Below, piece after piece: positions 1 through 7,871 of a DNA stretch of 64,000 nucleotides. Made by a program: the position numbers and the translations under genes. The notes under the pieces were generated by a model that saw only the letters and a list, made by a program, of their open reading frames with translations, was not told the origin of the DNA and made no database searches. The stretch's first letter is position 1, and each line of letters opens with the position of its first letter. Origin of the DNA: an uncultured Opitutaceae bacterium (lineage in GTDB: Bacteria > Verrucomicrobiota > Verrucomicrobiia > Opitutales > Opitutaceae); assembly GCA_937902925.1 (NCBI GenBank), contig CALFNN010000103.1:1-64000 (forward strand), written 5' to 3'.

Positions 1-42
1 AATCGGACCGGTTTAGCAACGACGCCGCGGCGGGCGCGCGTT

Positions 43-572
43 CGAGGTAGGGATTATCCCGAATAGGCCCCCTTTGTGAAACAGCAGATTTCGGCGGCTT
101 ACATCCTGTCCGCGGGCTCGGCCGGAGTGACCTTTGACGCGCTTTGACTCTTGTTGATCGAGGCAGTGACAGATCAATGCTCGGTGAGAAGCACCCCGGT
201 GCGGCGCAAAATCCGAACTACCGAGCGATCGTTTAATGCGGCCTTACGCAGCGTGGCTTACTCATCAACGGGATGCGTGAGCGTTAAACGATCGGCGAGG
301 AGTTCGGGTATCCTGCTGGCCGGGGTGCTCAAAAATCTGCTGCGACGTTCAGTTTGGGTCCCGTCTAAGTGTCCGAAGATTTCGAGATCGGACTTGGCGC
401 GATGAGATCGTGCGCGAGAAAAATTAAACGTTTAACGCAATTCTCGACCCCGGTGCGAAGATTTCGCGAACTTTCTCGTGTTTCGTTTAACGCGGATGAT
501 CGCGTAATCGCTTCGTATCCACTGAATCGCGCAAAAACACCAAATCGACGGATCTGGTGCTAATGGTCGGGC
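43..572. repeat. Long noncoding direct repeat, copy 1, ending at a tRNA-Pro-like att core
   Basis: About 530 bp that recur almost unchanged at 5377-5906. The stretch from about 121 to 417 is identical in both copies; the few differences fall before position 120 and after 417. It contains a 12-bp palindrome (TTAAACGTTTAA, 424-435), several CGTTTAACGC-like motifs (229-239, 281-291 inverted, 429-438, 484-493), a duplicated ACCCCGGTGCG (193-203 and 447-457), and an imperfect hairpin at 227-293. It ends in AATGGTCGGGC (562-572), the reverse complement of the tRNA-Pro 3' end. No convincing protein gene is present. It is read as the conserved end of an integrated element, though a structured RNA is possible. 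Confidence 0.85.
562..572. other. Putative attachment core at the end of repeat copy 1
   Basis: The 11-bp AATGGTCGGGC matches both the attL site at 5896-5906 and the 3' terminus of the tRNA-Pro gene at 8810-8820. Here it lies exactly where the similarity between the two long repeats stops. A further inverted CGTTTAACG motif lies on the other side at 664-673. It is interpreted as a residual integration junction. The short length makes this inference rather than proof. Confidence 0.5.
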
Positions 573-845
573 CGGCACGTTTGATCAACGAACTTTAGTG
601 GTGCTTATTTTCCTGGCGTCCTTGAATTTCGAGAGGAAAAGCGGTCTACCCGGCGGCGAGAAACCGTTAAACGCGGAGCGAATGAACCGGTCGATGCGCG
701 AGGCGAATTGACTATTCTCTCGATTTTTAAGCACCAATTGCATCAATTCTCCACGGAGAGCGCGGCAATTCAAACGCCGGATGCTCGTGCCCAATACCTT
801 GGTTTCCGGCACAGGCCCCCGCAGGTCGTTTCCCGTGCCGGTGGG

Positions 846-1439
846 TCACAGGCAGTGCTGCGCCAAGTGCCGCTGATAGTCTTCGAGCGAGCGCGGGATG
901 TCGGGGGCGTGCTTGAAGATATCGAAGGCCCCGTAGTCCGGGAGGATGTCGTAGCCGCAAAATTTGTAGTTGGCCGTGATAGCGAGGAACAAGTCGGCCG
1001 TTCTTTTGCCACCCATCAAGACGCCATTGGGATTGTCGAAGGCGCCTCGCGGCGCATTCCACGTCGCGGAGATCATGAACTTCCGGCCCTGCATCTTGCC
1101 ACCCGTGCCGTATTGCCGACCCGGATCCGAGCGGGTGCGGCCGTCGCCTTCGAGGAAGACTTTGGTGGCGAGGCCGGCATTGAAGACCTCGTCCACGTAT
1201 TTCTTATAGATCCATGGCGCCCCGAACCAGTTCACCGGCGTCTGGAGGATGACGAGGTCCGCCGTCATGTGTTTTGCGACCTCTTCCTCGGGCTTGTAGC
1301 CGCGCTCGACAAAGGTCTCGGCGACCTGGTGCCCGCGCTCGGTGAAGAACGCCTTCGCCACGTCCATGAAGGTTTGGTTCAGTTTACCCTCGGACCAGCC
1401 GGGATAGGTGAGGTGCGTATTGATGATGAGTAGGTTCAT
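846..1439 (-). CDS. mdaB: MdaB-type NADPH:quinone oxidoreductase
   Basis: A soluble flavoprotein of 197 aa expected to reduce quinones by two electrons with NADPH and FAD, protecting against quinone and oxidative stress. The flavodoxin-like fold is visible: an N-terminal beta strand MNLLIIN, the flavin-binding segment QTPVNWFGAP (66-75), SDGRTR-like EGDGRTRSD near 97-105, YGTGG (110-114) and TWNAP (126-130). Length and motifs match E. coli MdaB (193 aa) closely. It lies 66 bp downstream of an AraC-family regulator on the same strand, which probably controls it. Both sit between the two long repeats and may be cargo of an integrated element. Confidence 0.9.
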   Translation of the reverse strand: MNLLIINTHLTYPGWSEGKLNQTFMDVAKAFFTERGHQVAETFVERGYKPEEEVAKHMTADLVILQTPVNWFGAPWIYKKYVDEVFNAGLATKVFLEGDGRTRSDPGRQYGTGGKMQGRKFMISATWNAPRGAFDNPNGVLMGGKRTADLFLAITANYKFCGYDILPDYGAFDIFKHAPDIPRSLEDYQRHLAQHCL

Positions 1440-1505
1440 TGGATTCGTTGGATTAAGTTAAAGCAGTAGCTGGCCCGCATGAGGGCGGTGAAATGTGCCG
1501 GGGTG

Positions 1506-2558
1506 TCAGCGTCGATGTGTCCGGCGGTGTTGGTGGGCGGCCCGCCATTCGGCGGGCGTCTTGCCTTCCCACGAGCGGAAGGCGCGGTAGAATGAAGTCG
1601 GATCCTCGAAGCCAACGAGGAAGGCCGCCTCGTTGATTTCGACCGACGGATCGCCGAGGTATTGCCGGACCAATTCGTGACGAGTGTCGGTGAGCAGTTG
1701 CCGGAACGTGGTGCCTTCGTCGGTGATACGGCGCTGGAGCGTGCGATCACTCATTCCCAGTTCCTTGGCGACCATGAGCAGGTCAGGGCGGCTGCCGGAC
1801 AGCAGGCGCTTCAGGACCCATTTCACTTGGTCGAGGATGCCCTGCTTCGCGCGGCCCGCCTTGAGTTGATTTTCAAACTGCGGCGCGAGCATTTGCAGGA
1901 GCTCGTCGTTGTGCGTGGCGAAGGGAAGTTCCACGTCGGCGGTGCGCAGCACCAGCACATCTCGGGTGGCGCGATATTTTACCGGGCAGCCAAAGTATTC
2001 CGCGAAACCATTGTCTCGTTCGGCTTGCCGCGTGAGTTCGATGCGCTTGGGGTTCAGCCTCGTCTTCGTGCCACGGCGGCCGAGTTCCAGCACGAGTGCG
2101 AACACCGCATCGAGCAAGAACGCTGGCGCCGGCTCCTTTTCGGCAAAAGGCCACGAAACCTCGACGAGGACCTCATCGCCCTTGGTGCTGATCTGAAATT
2201 CCTCGGCGCTGCAAAGCTGTTTGTAGCGCGCCAGTCGCTCGATGGATTCGCGATAGGTGCGGGCGTGCAGGGCGGCGAGGAGCGTCGGGTGATACTGGTC
2301 GGTCCCAACCTGACTCATGAATTTCCAGCCCATCGCGGGATCGCCGGCCAACTCGCGAATGGCCCGCCAGACTGCGAAGTTTTGCGCCGTGGTCACGAAG
2401 CTCTCACCGTTGTAGACGGTGGGCGGCAAGTTGCTGCGACGAAGGACGGCACCCGGAGTGAGGCCGATGGATTTTAGTCCGGCCCAGAAGACACCCGGTA
2501 GCTTGATGCGATCCTGCGCGTTGCCACTGACGTGGAATTGATCGGTTTGGGCTTTCAT
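1506..2558 (-). CDS. AraC-family transcriptional regulator
   Basis: A DNA-binding regulator of 350 aa. The N-terminal two thirds resemble the arabinose-binding-like sensor domain found in OruR/VirS-type AraC proteins (VFWAGLKSIGL, then a GW.F..Q.G segment). The C-terminal AraC DNA-binding domain has two helix-turn-helices: one around residues 262-278 (KELGMSDRTLQRRI) and a second around 307-340 (INEAAFLVGFEDPTSFYRAF). The start at 2558 was preferred to upstream codons because the conserved domain begins just after it. The gene lies directly upstream of mdaB, so it is probably the regulator of that reductase. The inducer cannot be read from the sequence. Confidence 0.85.
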   Translation of the reverse strand: MKAQTDQFHVSGNAQDRIKLPGVFWAGLKSIGLTPGAVLRRSNLPPTVYNGESFVTTAQNFAVWRAIRELAGDPAMGWKFMSQVGTDQYHPTLLAALHARTYRESIERLARYKQLCSAEEFQISTKGDEVLVEVSWPFAEKEPAPAFLLDAVFALVLELGRRGTKTRLNPKRIELTRQAERDNGFAEYFGCPVKYRATRDVLVLRTADVELPFATHNDELLQMLAPQFENQLKAGRAKQGILDQVKWVLKRLLSGSRPDLLMVAKELGMSDRTLQRRITDEGTTFRQLLTDTRHELVRQYLGDPSVEINEAAFLVGFEDPTSFYRAFRSWEGKTPAEWRAAHQHRRTHRR

Positions 2559-2829
2559 GGGCGGTCGTTTGTTTGTTGGGCGAGCCAATCGTGAGCACAG
2601 CCTACCGCAAAAAACGGCGTCTGTAATTAGCAGAACGCGCCAATCGACTTGCAGAAGGCGCCATTCATAACGCTCAGCGGAAACGACGGTCGAGGCTCGA
2701 CCTGAGTCCTGTGCCAAAAGACACCATCAGCGGCACGGCCAATTTTGCCGGGAAGGCGGTCGGAAGGCGGAAAAACCCGCATGCCCGTCCCGATTAGGTT
2801 CGTTTTTGGACCGATCGTGGGCTGAAGAT

Positions 2830-3687
2830 TCAAGGCGATGGTGGCAAACTTGAGACCAATCGCTGCAGGTTACTCCGGGTCTCAAGCTCCTCCTGCTCTC
2901 CCTGCGCTTGCGCAAATTGTCCGACGGAGAGCAGCGGTTGCGCGCGGAGAGCAGCGGCGTTCCAATCGACGGTCGCCAGGATCACCCGCTTGCCTTGTTG
3001 ATACTCAGGACTGGCATCGGCGATAATCTGCGTCAGCGCCTCGCCCTGTGCGGCGGTGAGAGGCGCGCCGGAGGCAAATACCCGCCCAGCCACGTGGCTG
3101 ACGAAATCTCTGGCGGCTTGCGCGCGGTCGAGCTGGACAAATTTTGCGTATTCGTCCGCCCCGACCTGCGCGATCAACTGGTCGCGCAATTGGTGTTGTT
3201 CGGATGCCACCATTTGTTTGATCCCGGGATTGGCCGTCGGTAGCCCGTGGTTTCCCGCTGCGGCGACGACATCATCCTTGTTTTCCGAATATCCTACAAT
3301 CGCTTCGTCCCATCGTTCGATCTGATCGGGCGACCATCCGAGTTTGGCAAAAACCGCCCGGTATCTTAGGTTGATGTCCGCGCGAATCCGCCGACTCCGG
3401 AGGATTTGTGCCTCAGGAGTCTCGAAAGCCGTCTGCGCGCTACTCCCAGGATGAATTTCTTGTGACCCGCGACTCGCGGCGATTGGCTTCGGTGAGGCGC
3501 CCGTCGAGGAAGCGGCGACCTGTCTCTTCACTTGTTCGATCTGTTGTCGAAGCGAAGCCGTCTCGCGATTCGCTTTCGCGATCGAAGCGTCGATTCGATT
3601 CCGCTGGAACTTTTCTGCCAGTGCGTCGAGGAACAAGCCCAGGGTGATAGCAGCGAGGATCAGGGTGACGTTGCGGTAGGTTTTCAT
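2830..3687 (-). CDS. Single-pass membrane protein, partner of the adjacent ECF sigma factor
   Basis: A 285-aa protein with a short cytoplasmic N-terminus, one membrane segment (about 6-24), a coiled coil (about 26-60, ANRETASLRQQIEQVKRQ) and a large presumably periplasmic domain. That domain contains LTAAQ and a later LSVGQ motif and aligns by eye with the C-terminal domain of the sigma factor encoded just upstream (LGWSPDQIER against LSDAKIERAE; APLTAAQGEALTQII against APLTVEQANQLTKIL). Its start overlaps the sigma-factor stop by four bases (ATGA), so the two are translationally coupled. Function unknown. A role as a regulatory partner or signal sensor for the sigma factor is inferred from coupling and shared domain. 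Confidence 0.75.
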   Translation of the reverse strand: MKTYRNVTLILAAITLGLFLDALAEKFQRNRIDASIAKANRETASLRQQIEQVKRQVAASSTGASPKPIAASRGSQEIHPGSSAQTAFETPEAQILRSRRIRADINLRYRAVFAKLGWSPDQIERWDEAIVGYSENKDDVVAAAGNHGLPTANPGIKQMVASEQHQLRDQLIAQVGADEYAKFVQLDRAQAARDFVSHVAGRVFASGAPLTAAQGEALTQIIADASPEYQQGKRVILATVDWNAAALRAQPLLSVGQFAQAQGEQEELETRSNLQRLVSSLPPSP

Positions 3688-5210
3688 TTTGGATCCGCCC
3701 CAAATCCGCCCGTCACGACCTTGAACACGGCCAGTTGCTGGTCCGACAGCACGCTCCGGGCTTGGGTCAACGCCTCTGGCCAGTCGGTCGCGTTGGGGTC
3801 ATACCACCCGACCCAATTCCCTCCGCGGTGTTGATTCGTGTTAGCCAGAATTTTGGTCAACTGGTTGGCCTGTTCGACGGTGAGAGGGGCATCGGCGTAG
3901 AGGTTTCCGGCGAGCACTTCGATCACTTGGCGAACAATGATATGATACCGGTAATTTTCGGCTGCCGCTGGACCGAGCAAACCCCCTAATTCCGCGCCGA
4001 TTTCAGCGCGAGAGCGGGGGTCGGTCTTGAGCGAGAGCGGGGTGGCGCCGAAACCCATGAAATCGACGCTTTGTCCGATCAAATATTCGGCTCGCTCAAT
4101 CTTGGCGTCAGAAAGGCCGGCCGATCGCAGAAGCGGTCGAAAGTATCTGGCATTGTTCAACGCCACCAGTTTGCCGACTGCTTCCTGCACGACAGGGTTT
4201 TGATTGGTCGAAATATTTGATGCCGCCCCCGTTTTGGGGCCGTTCGCATTGCCCAAGGCCTGTCCCACGCCGGCCGCGGCGGTGGCCGCCGGCAAGGCGG
4301 GCGACGCACTTGGTGGATTTGCGTCCGCAGCCATTCGCTGGGCGCTCAATGTTCGCTCCTTTTCCTGCAGTTGTTGGAGGCCTTGCGATAGCTGCGCGCG
4401 CTGTCGGTTGGCGGCGTCCCACTCGGCGCCGGATTGACGACGAGCGGCAGTTTCATGCAACGCCAGTCCTGCGGCGAAGACACCGACGAGGGCGGCGATG
4501 CCGGCGGCAGCCTTGGTGGTGGTCATAAATTTTAGCGCGGTGAAGGTCGCAATCGGAACTGAAGACGCCATCGCCGCCCCCAGCACCCTGACGGCCAGCC
4601 CGGCTGGCACGGGCGCGCTGGCTTGCGCACTCAGGCACGTTATGAGAGCTGCCGCCGTCGATACGATCCCGCGGCGGCCGAGCTGTTCTCGTAGCTTTTC
4701 AAGCGCTCGTTCCACTCGCTTGTGAGCGGCGCTTTCTGACATCAGCAGCCGCTCCGCTATCTCAGCGTAGGCCCGCCCTTCAAAATACCTAAGTAGCACC
4801 GCTTCCTGATCCCGTTCATTCAACTCCAAGATGAGATGGCGAACGGCCGTATTCAGTTCGGCTTCTTCAGAATCCGAACGCGTACTAGTCAAAGCGTCTT
4901 GCATGGCAGTCGTCTCCTGCTCTCGCGATTTGCGACGACGCTCGGCCCGCCGACTTTCAGACGCCTGATAATGGGTCGTGCGATAGAGCCAGCCCACCAG
5001 ACTCGGATGTGAGCGGAGGGCCGGAGCTTTTTGCGCCAGCAGGACGAAAACCGCCTGGGCGACATCCTGAGCCGAATGGGAATCGCCGGCCATGTCTCGA
5101 AGGGCCGCGCCGTAAACCAGTCCCAAGTGCCGCTCGACCAGTTCGGCAAACGCGGTCTCGGAACGCGCCTCCACGTAGTGACGGAGCAAGGTGGCATCGT
5201 CTGTCATCAT
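3684..5210 (-). CDS. ECF RNA polymerase sigma factor with membrane-spanning C-terminal extension
   Basis: A 508-aa protein. Residues 5-95 form sigma region 2 (DATLLRHYVEARSETAFAEL, then SAQDVAQAVFVLLAQ) and 118-178 form region 4 with the HTH (AYAEIAERLLMSESAAHKRV), so it should direct RNA polymerase to specific promoters. Unlike ordinary ECF factors of about 180-200 aa it continues with hydrophobic stretches (about 183-199, 205-230, 234-252), a coiled coil (about 262-295) and a roughly 150-residue C-terminal domain with LTVEQ and LSDQQ motifs. This implies tethering to the membrane with an external domain. The start at 5210 (Met-Met-Thr-Asp-Asp) fits the domain start; the upstream frame is open to 5246. 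It is coupled to the membrane protein 2830-3687. Confidence 0.85.
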   Translation of the reverse strand: MMTDDATLLRHYVEARSETAFAELVERHLGLVYGAALRDMAGDSHSAQDVAQAVFVLLAQKAPALRSHPSLVGWLYRTTHYQASESRRAERRRKSREQETTAMQDALTSTRSDSEEAELNTAVRHLILELNERDQEAVLLRYFEGRAYAEIAERLLMSESAAHKRVERALEKLREQLGRRGIVSTAAALITCLSAQASAPVPAGLAVRVLGAAMASSVPIATFTALKFMTTTKAAAGIAALVGVFAAGLALHETAARRQSGAEWDAANRQRAQLSQGLQQLQEKERTLSAQRMAADANPPSASPALPAATAAAGVGQALGNANGPKTGAASNISTNQNPVVQEAVGKLVALNNARYFRPLLRSAGLSDAKIERAEYLIGQSVDFMGFGATPLSLKTDPRSRAEIGAELGGLLGPAAAENYRYHIIVRQVIEVLAGNLYADAPLTVEQANQLTKILANTNQHRGGNWVGWYDPNATDWPEALTQARSVLSDQQLAVFKVVTGGFGADPK

Positions 5211-5376
5211 CTTAACATCCGAACCATAATGGCCGCCGAATCTCAAAATCGACAGTCAATCTGAGAATTCGACCTGATTCCCTTAACTTTCTTTCCGGCC
5301 GTCATCGCCAAAATTTGTGCCGGCGTGCCAATAAGCACCGTAATAGAAACGACGGGACGCCGCGCACTCGACGGAG

Positions 5377-5906
5377 GTAGGGTGGTTATCCCGGATAGGC
5401 CCCCCTTTGTGAAACAGCAGATTTCGGCGGCTTACATCCTGTCCGCGCGCTCGGCCGGAGTGACCTTTGACGCGCTTTGACTCTTGTTGATCGAGGCAGT
5501 GACAGATCAATGCTCGGTGAGAAGCACCCCGGTGCGGCGCAAAATCCGAACTACCGAGCGATCGTTTAATGCGGCCTTACGCAGCGTGGCTTACTCATCA
5601 ACGGGATGCGTGAGCGTTAAACGATCGGCGAGGAGTTCGGGTATCCTGCTGGCCGGGGTGCTCAAAAATCTGCTGCGACGTTCAGTTTGGGTCCCGTCTA
5701 AGTGTCCGAAGATTTCGAGATCGGACTTGGCGCGATGAGATCGTGCGCGAAAAAAAATTAAACGTTTAACGCAATTTTCGACCCCGGTGCGAAGATTTCA
5801 CGAACTTTATCGTGTTTCGTTTAACGCGGATGATCGCGTAATCGCTTCGTATCCATTGAATCGCACAAAAACACCAAATCGACGGATCTGGTGCTAATGG
5901 TCGGGC
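5377..5906. repeat. Long noncoding direct repeat, copy 2, ending at attL
   Basis: The second copy of the repeat at 43-572, offset by 5333 bases for most of its length and by 5334 after a one-base expansion of an A run near 5751. Differences from copy 1 are about seven substitutions plus that indel across the aligned part, most of them after 5750. It ends in AATGGTCGGGC (5896-5906), which here continues into a longer tRNA-like sequence. It carries the same palindrome, hairpin and CGTTTAACGC motifs as copy 1. Confidence 0.85.
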
Positions 5907-5937
5907 GGGTGAGATTCGAAATCACCCGCCCGACCAT
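5896..5937. other. attL of the integrative element (tRNA-Pro 3'-end duplicate)
   Basis: Positions 5896-5920 match 8810-8834 inside tRNA-Pro at 24 of 25 bases, the expected target-site duplication of a tRNA-integrating element. The site also forms a perfect inverted repeat: ATGGTCGGGCGGGTGA (5897-5912), a 9-base spacer, and the complementary arm at 5922-5937. The intact tRNA retains only part of this symmetry. The element it bounds runs from here to the tRNA. Confidence 0.8.
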
Positions 5938-5982
5938 GGTAACAACGATGATCAAGCTACTTAGCAAACGTCAACGTTGTTC

Positions 5983-6006
5983 GGCACTCAAACAGGCACT
6001 CACGCG
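5983..6006 (+). repeat. Left arm-type repeats (two 12-bp units)
   Basis: Two abutting 12-bp units, GGCACTCAAACA (5983-5994) and GGCACTCACGCG (5995-6006). The same unit occurs three times in tandem and in the same orientation near the other end of the element (8642-8677). Their placement just inside both att sites fits arm-type binding sites for the tyrosine recombinase or its accessory HTH protein. Confidence 0.65.
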
Positions 6007-6065
6007 GCGTATCCGGCACACACATGCGCGGGCGTCGGATCGATAAACAAGCGCGCGGCCAACGA

Positions 6066-6115
6066 GACGAGAACGCCCGCTGCCTTGAGCCAAAAGGCTC
6101 GCGGGTGTTCTCGTC
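6066..6115. other. Long stem-loop upstream of the excisionase-like gene
   Basis: A 15-bp outer stem (6066-6080 with 6101-6115, one mismatch) encloses an inner 5-bp stem GAGCC/GGCTC (6087-6091 and 6096-6100) with an AAAA loop. A 6-base bulge lies on the left side only. No T run follows. The rest of 5938-6489 shows no supportable gene. The structure could be a regulatory RNA element, a protein-binding site or part of an attachment or transfer region. Confidence 0.5.
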
Positions 6116-6489
6116 GTCGGTGTCGTTGGGCCGTGCGCCGCGGGGGGCCTAGTCTTGTAAGATGGGGGAGTTTGACTTCCTGCCTTGGGCGAAGCCCTAG
6201 GAAGGCAAAAGAAAAAACCATCAAAGTTATCGCGAATTTTTTCGGTGCGTGGCGTCCGGAGTCGTCGCGTGACGCGGAAATTCTTGCCTTCGCGAGCGCG
6301 ACGCCAAAGGGTGCGGGCAGTCACCGCTCAAAGACCGAATTAAATATATATCGCCTGTATCACGTCCCGTTTGAGGGAGTGCGTGAGGGTAGGAAAAAAG
6401 TAACGAATCCGAGTCGCGTGATGAATCGTTGCGGACGCACTGCTGGTGCGACCCGTGTAACGCATTCAACGCTAGGGAAAGGATTCGTC

Positions 6490-6708
6490 ATGGAAAACGT
6501 AATGGTCGAGGAGAGTCGTCTCCTCTCGGTCAGGGAAACCGCGCAACGCCTCTGCGTGTCGCGTCGCACACTGGAACGGGAAGTCTGTCGCAAGAAATTC
6601 CCGCCGCCGATGAAGATCGGCTCGAAGTCGCTCTACCTCGTCTCGGATGTCGAACGCTACGTTGCCACGCTGGCAGCGTCGCGGGATGGCGCGGCCTCTC
6701 TGGCATGA
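6490..6708 (+). CDS. AlpA/excisionase-like helix-turn-helix protein
   Basis: A 72-aa DNA-binding protein of the MerR-like HTH_17/AlpA type. The motif RLLSVRETAQRLCVSRRTLE (about 9-28) is the helix-turn-helix, followed by KIGSKSLYLVSDVERYV, the usual wing and C-terminal helix. The ATG at 6490 is preceded by AAAGGA at 6478-6483, a suitable ribosome-binding site. The stop codon overlaps the start of the integrase in ATGA (6705-6708). Such proteins act as recombination directionality factors or as activators of the integrase gene. Which role applies here cannot be told from sequence. Confidence 0.85.
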   Translation: MENVMVEESRLLSVRETAQRLCVSRRTLEREVCRKKFPPPMKIGSKSLYLVSDVERYVATLAASRDGAASLA

Positions 6709-7805
6709 TCTGCCACGTGTTCAAGCGCAGGCGTCGGGCCAACGGCGAACTCTTGGAGTCGCGCGAATGGTTCGGCGCTTTGCGCTTGGACTGGGAGAGC
6801 CGGACCCGGCGCTGGTGTCTCGGAACGCCAGATTGCCGGGAAGCCGAGCGGCTGCTGCATGCCGAGCGCGTTAAAGCCGAAAAGCGGCACCATGGGCTCA
6901 TTCCCCCGGAAGAACACGCTGTCGCACAAGGACGCAGCCTAAACGAGCTCCTAGAGGCCTTCCTCGCTGACCTGCGGTTGCTGGGGCGGGCGGAAGGGAC
7001 GCTCCGGAAATATCGCTACATGCACGTTCTCTTTGAGCACTGCCGGTGGAAGAAAATCGGGGACGTGACGGCGCGCAGTTTCTGCGACTGGCGGGCGCAC
7101 AGCACTCTCGCCCCGCGCACCCTGAACGCGCTTTTGAAGGACACGGGCACGTTTTTTCGGTGGCTGCGGCGGCAACGCATGGTGTCAGAAAATCCGCTCG
7201 AGTTCGTGCCATGCATGGACACGCGACGACTGGAGAAATTTCGTCGGGCGTTGACAGAGGGCGAGGTGCGGCGGCTGATTGCTGCAGCGCCATATGATCG
7301 GGCGGTGATTTACCTGCTCGCGGTCTACACGGGGTTGCGCCGGGCGGAAATCGGGCAACTGACGATTGGCGACTTCGTGTTTGATTCCCCGGCGCCGTTC
7401 GTGCGGGTGCGGGCGTCGACGGCGAAGAATCCGAAAGAGTCGCAGTTGCGATTGCGGCCGGAAGTCGTCGAGGCGATTCGCTCGGTTCTGCCTGACAGCG
7501 CTTCGGCCACCGAGAGAATGTTTTCGTCAGTTCCCCGGGTGCGCACCTTCAAGAAGGATCTGGAACGAGCCGGAATTGCGTTTGCTGACGGGGATGCGCG
7601 GCGCGTGGATTTCCACGCGCTGCGCGACACGTTCGGCACGCACCTGGCTGCGTCGGGCGTCGCTCCGTTCGTGCTCAAGGAACTCATGCGACACAGCACG
7701 GTGCAGCAGTCGGAAAAATATTACATCGACGCGAGGCACCTGCCACTCGCTGCTGCCGTGGCCAGTCTGCCGGCATTTTCGTTGCCCCTCATGGCAGTTT
7801 TGTGA
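6705..7805 (+). CDS. Tyrosine recombinase (integrase) of the tRNA-Pro element
   Basis: A 366-aa site-specific recombinase. It has an N-terminal arm-binding region, a SAM-like core-binding domain (about 78-165), and a catalytic domain with the full active-site set: Arg212 (TGLRRAEI), Lys241 (ASTAKNP), His304 and Arg307 (HALRDTFGTHL), His330 (LMRHST) and nucleophilic Tyr339 or Tyr340 (SEKYYID). Translation starts at 6705 and is coupled to the small HTH gene. It lies between attL (5896) and attR in tRNA-Pro, so it is expected to integrate and excise the 2.9-kb element. It is not IntI-like and shows no truncation. Confidence 0.92.
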   Translation: MICHVFKRRRRANGELLESREWFGALRLDWESRTRRWCLGTPDCREAERLLHAERVKAEKRHHGLIPPEEHAVAQGRSLNELLEAFLADLRLLGRAEGTLRKYRYMHVLFEHCRWKKIGDVTARSFCDWRAHSTLAPRTLNALLKDTGTFFRWLRRQRMVSENPLEFVPCMDTRRLEKFRRALTEGEVRRLIAAAPYDRAVIYLLAVYTGLRRAEIGQLTIGDFVFDSPAPFVRVRASTAKNPKESQLRLRPEVVEAIRSVLPDSASATERMFSSVPRVRTFKKDLERAGIAFADGDARRVDFHALRDTFGTHLAASGVAPFVLKELMRHSTVQQSEKYYIDARHLPLAAAVASLPAFSLPLMAVL

Positions 7806-7871
7806 GATGCGCGAGCAGTTGCCGGGGACATTGTCGTCTCTTGTGGTGTGAAATGTTATTGCGAGGTATAA

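Noticed and set aside
227-293. attC-like (integron) site
   Set aside because: GTTTAAT...GTTAAAC resembles the RYYYAAC/GTTRRRY core pair, but the left core has T instead of C, the expected inner boxes do not fit, and no IntI-type integrase or cassette array is present.
151-405. 84-codon frame present unchanged in both long repeats (also 5484-5738)
   Set aside because: No ribosome-binding site, odd composition and no family. The surrounding noncoding DNA is equally identical between the copies, so the frame gains no support from conservation.
571-5339. Terminal inverted repeats of a transposon (GCCGGCAC and GGTGCTTATT at both ends of the mdaB-sigma unit)
   Set aside because: Both words recur inverted at 5317-5339 but in the opposite order relative to the ends, and no transposase is present. 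Chance matches are likely.
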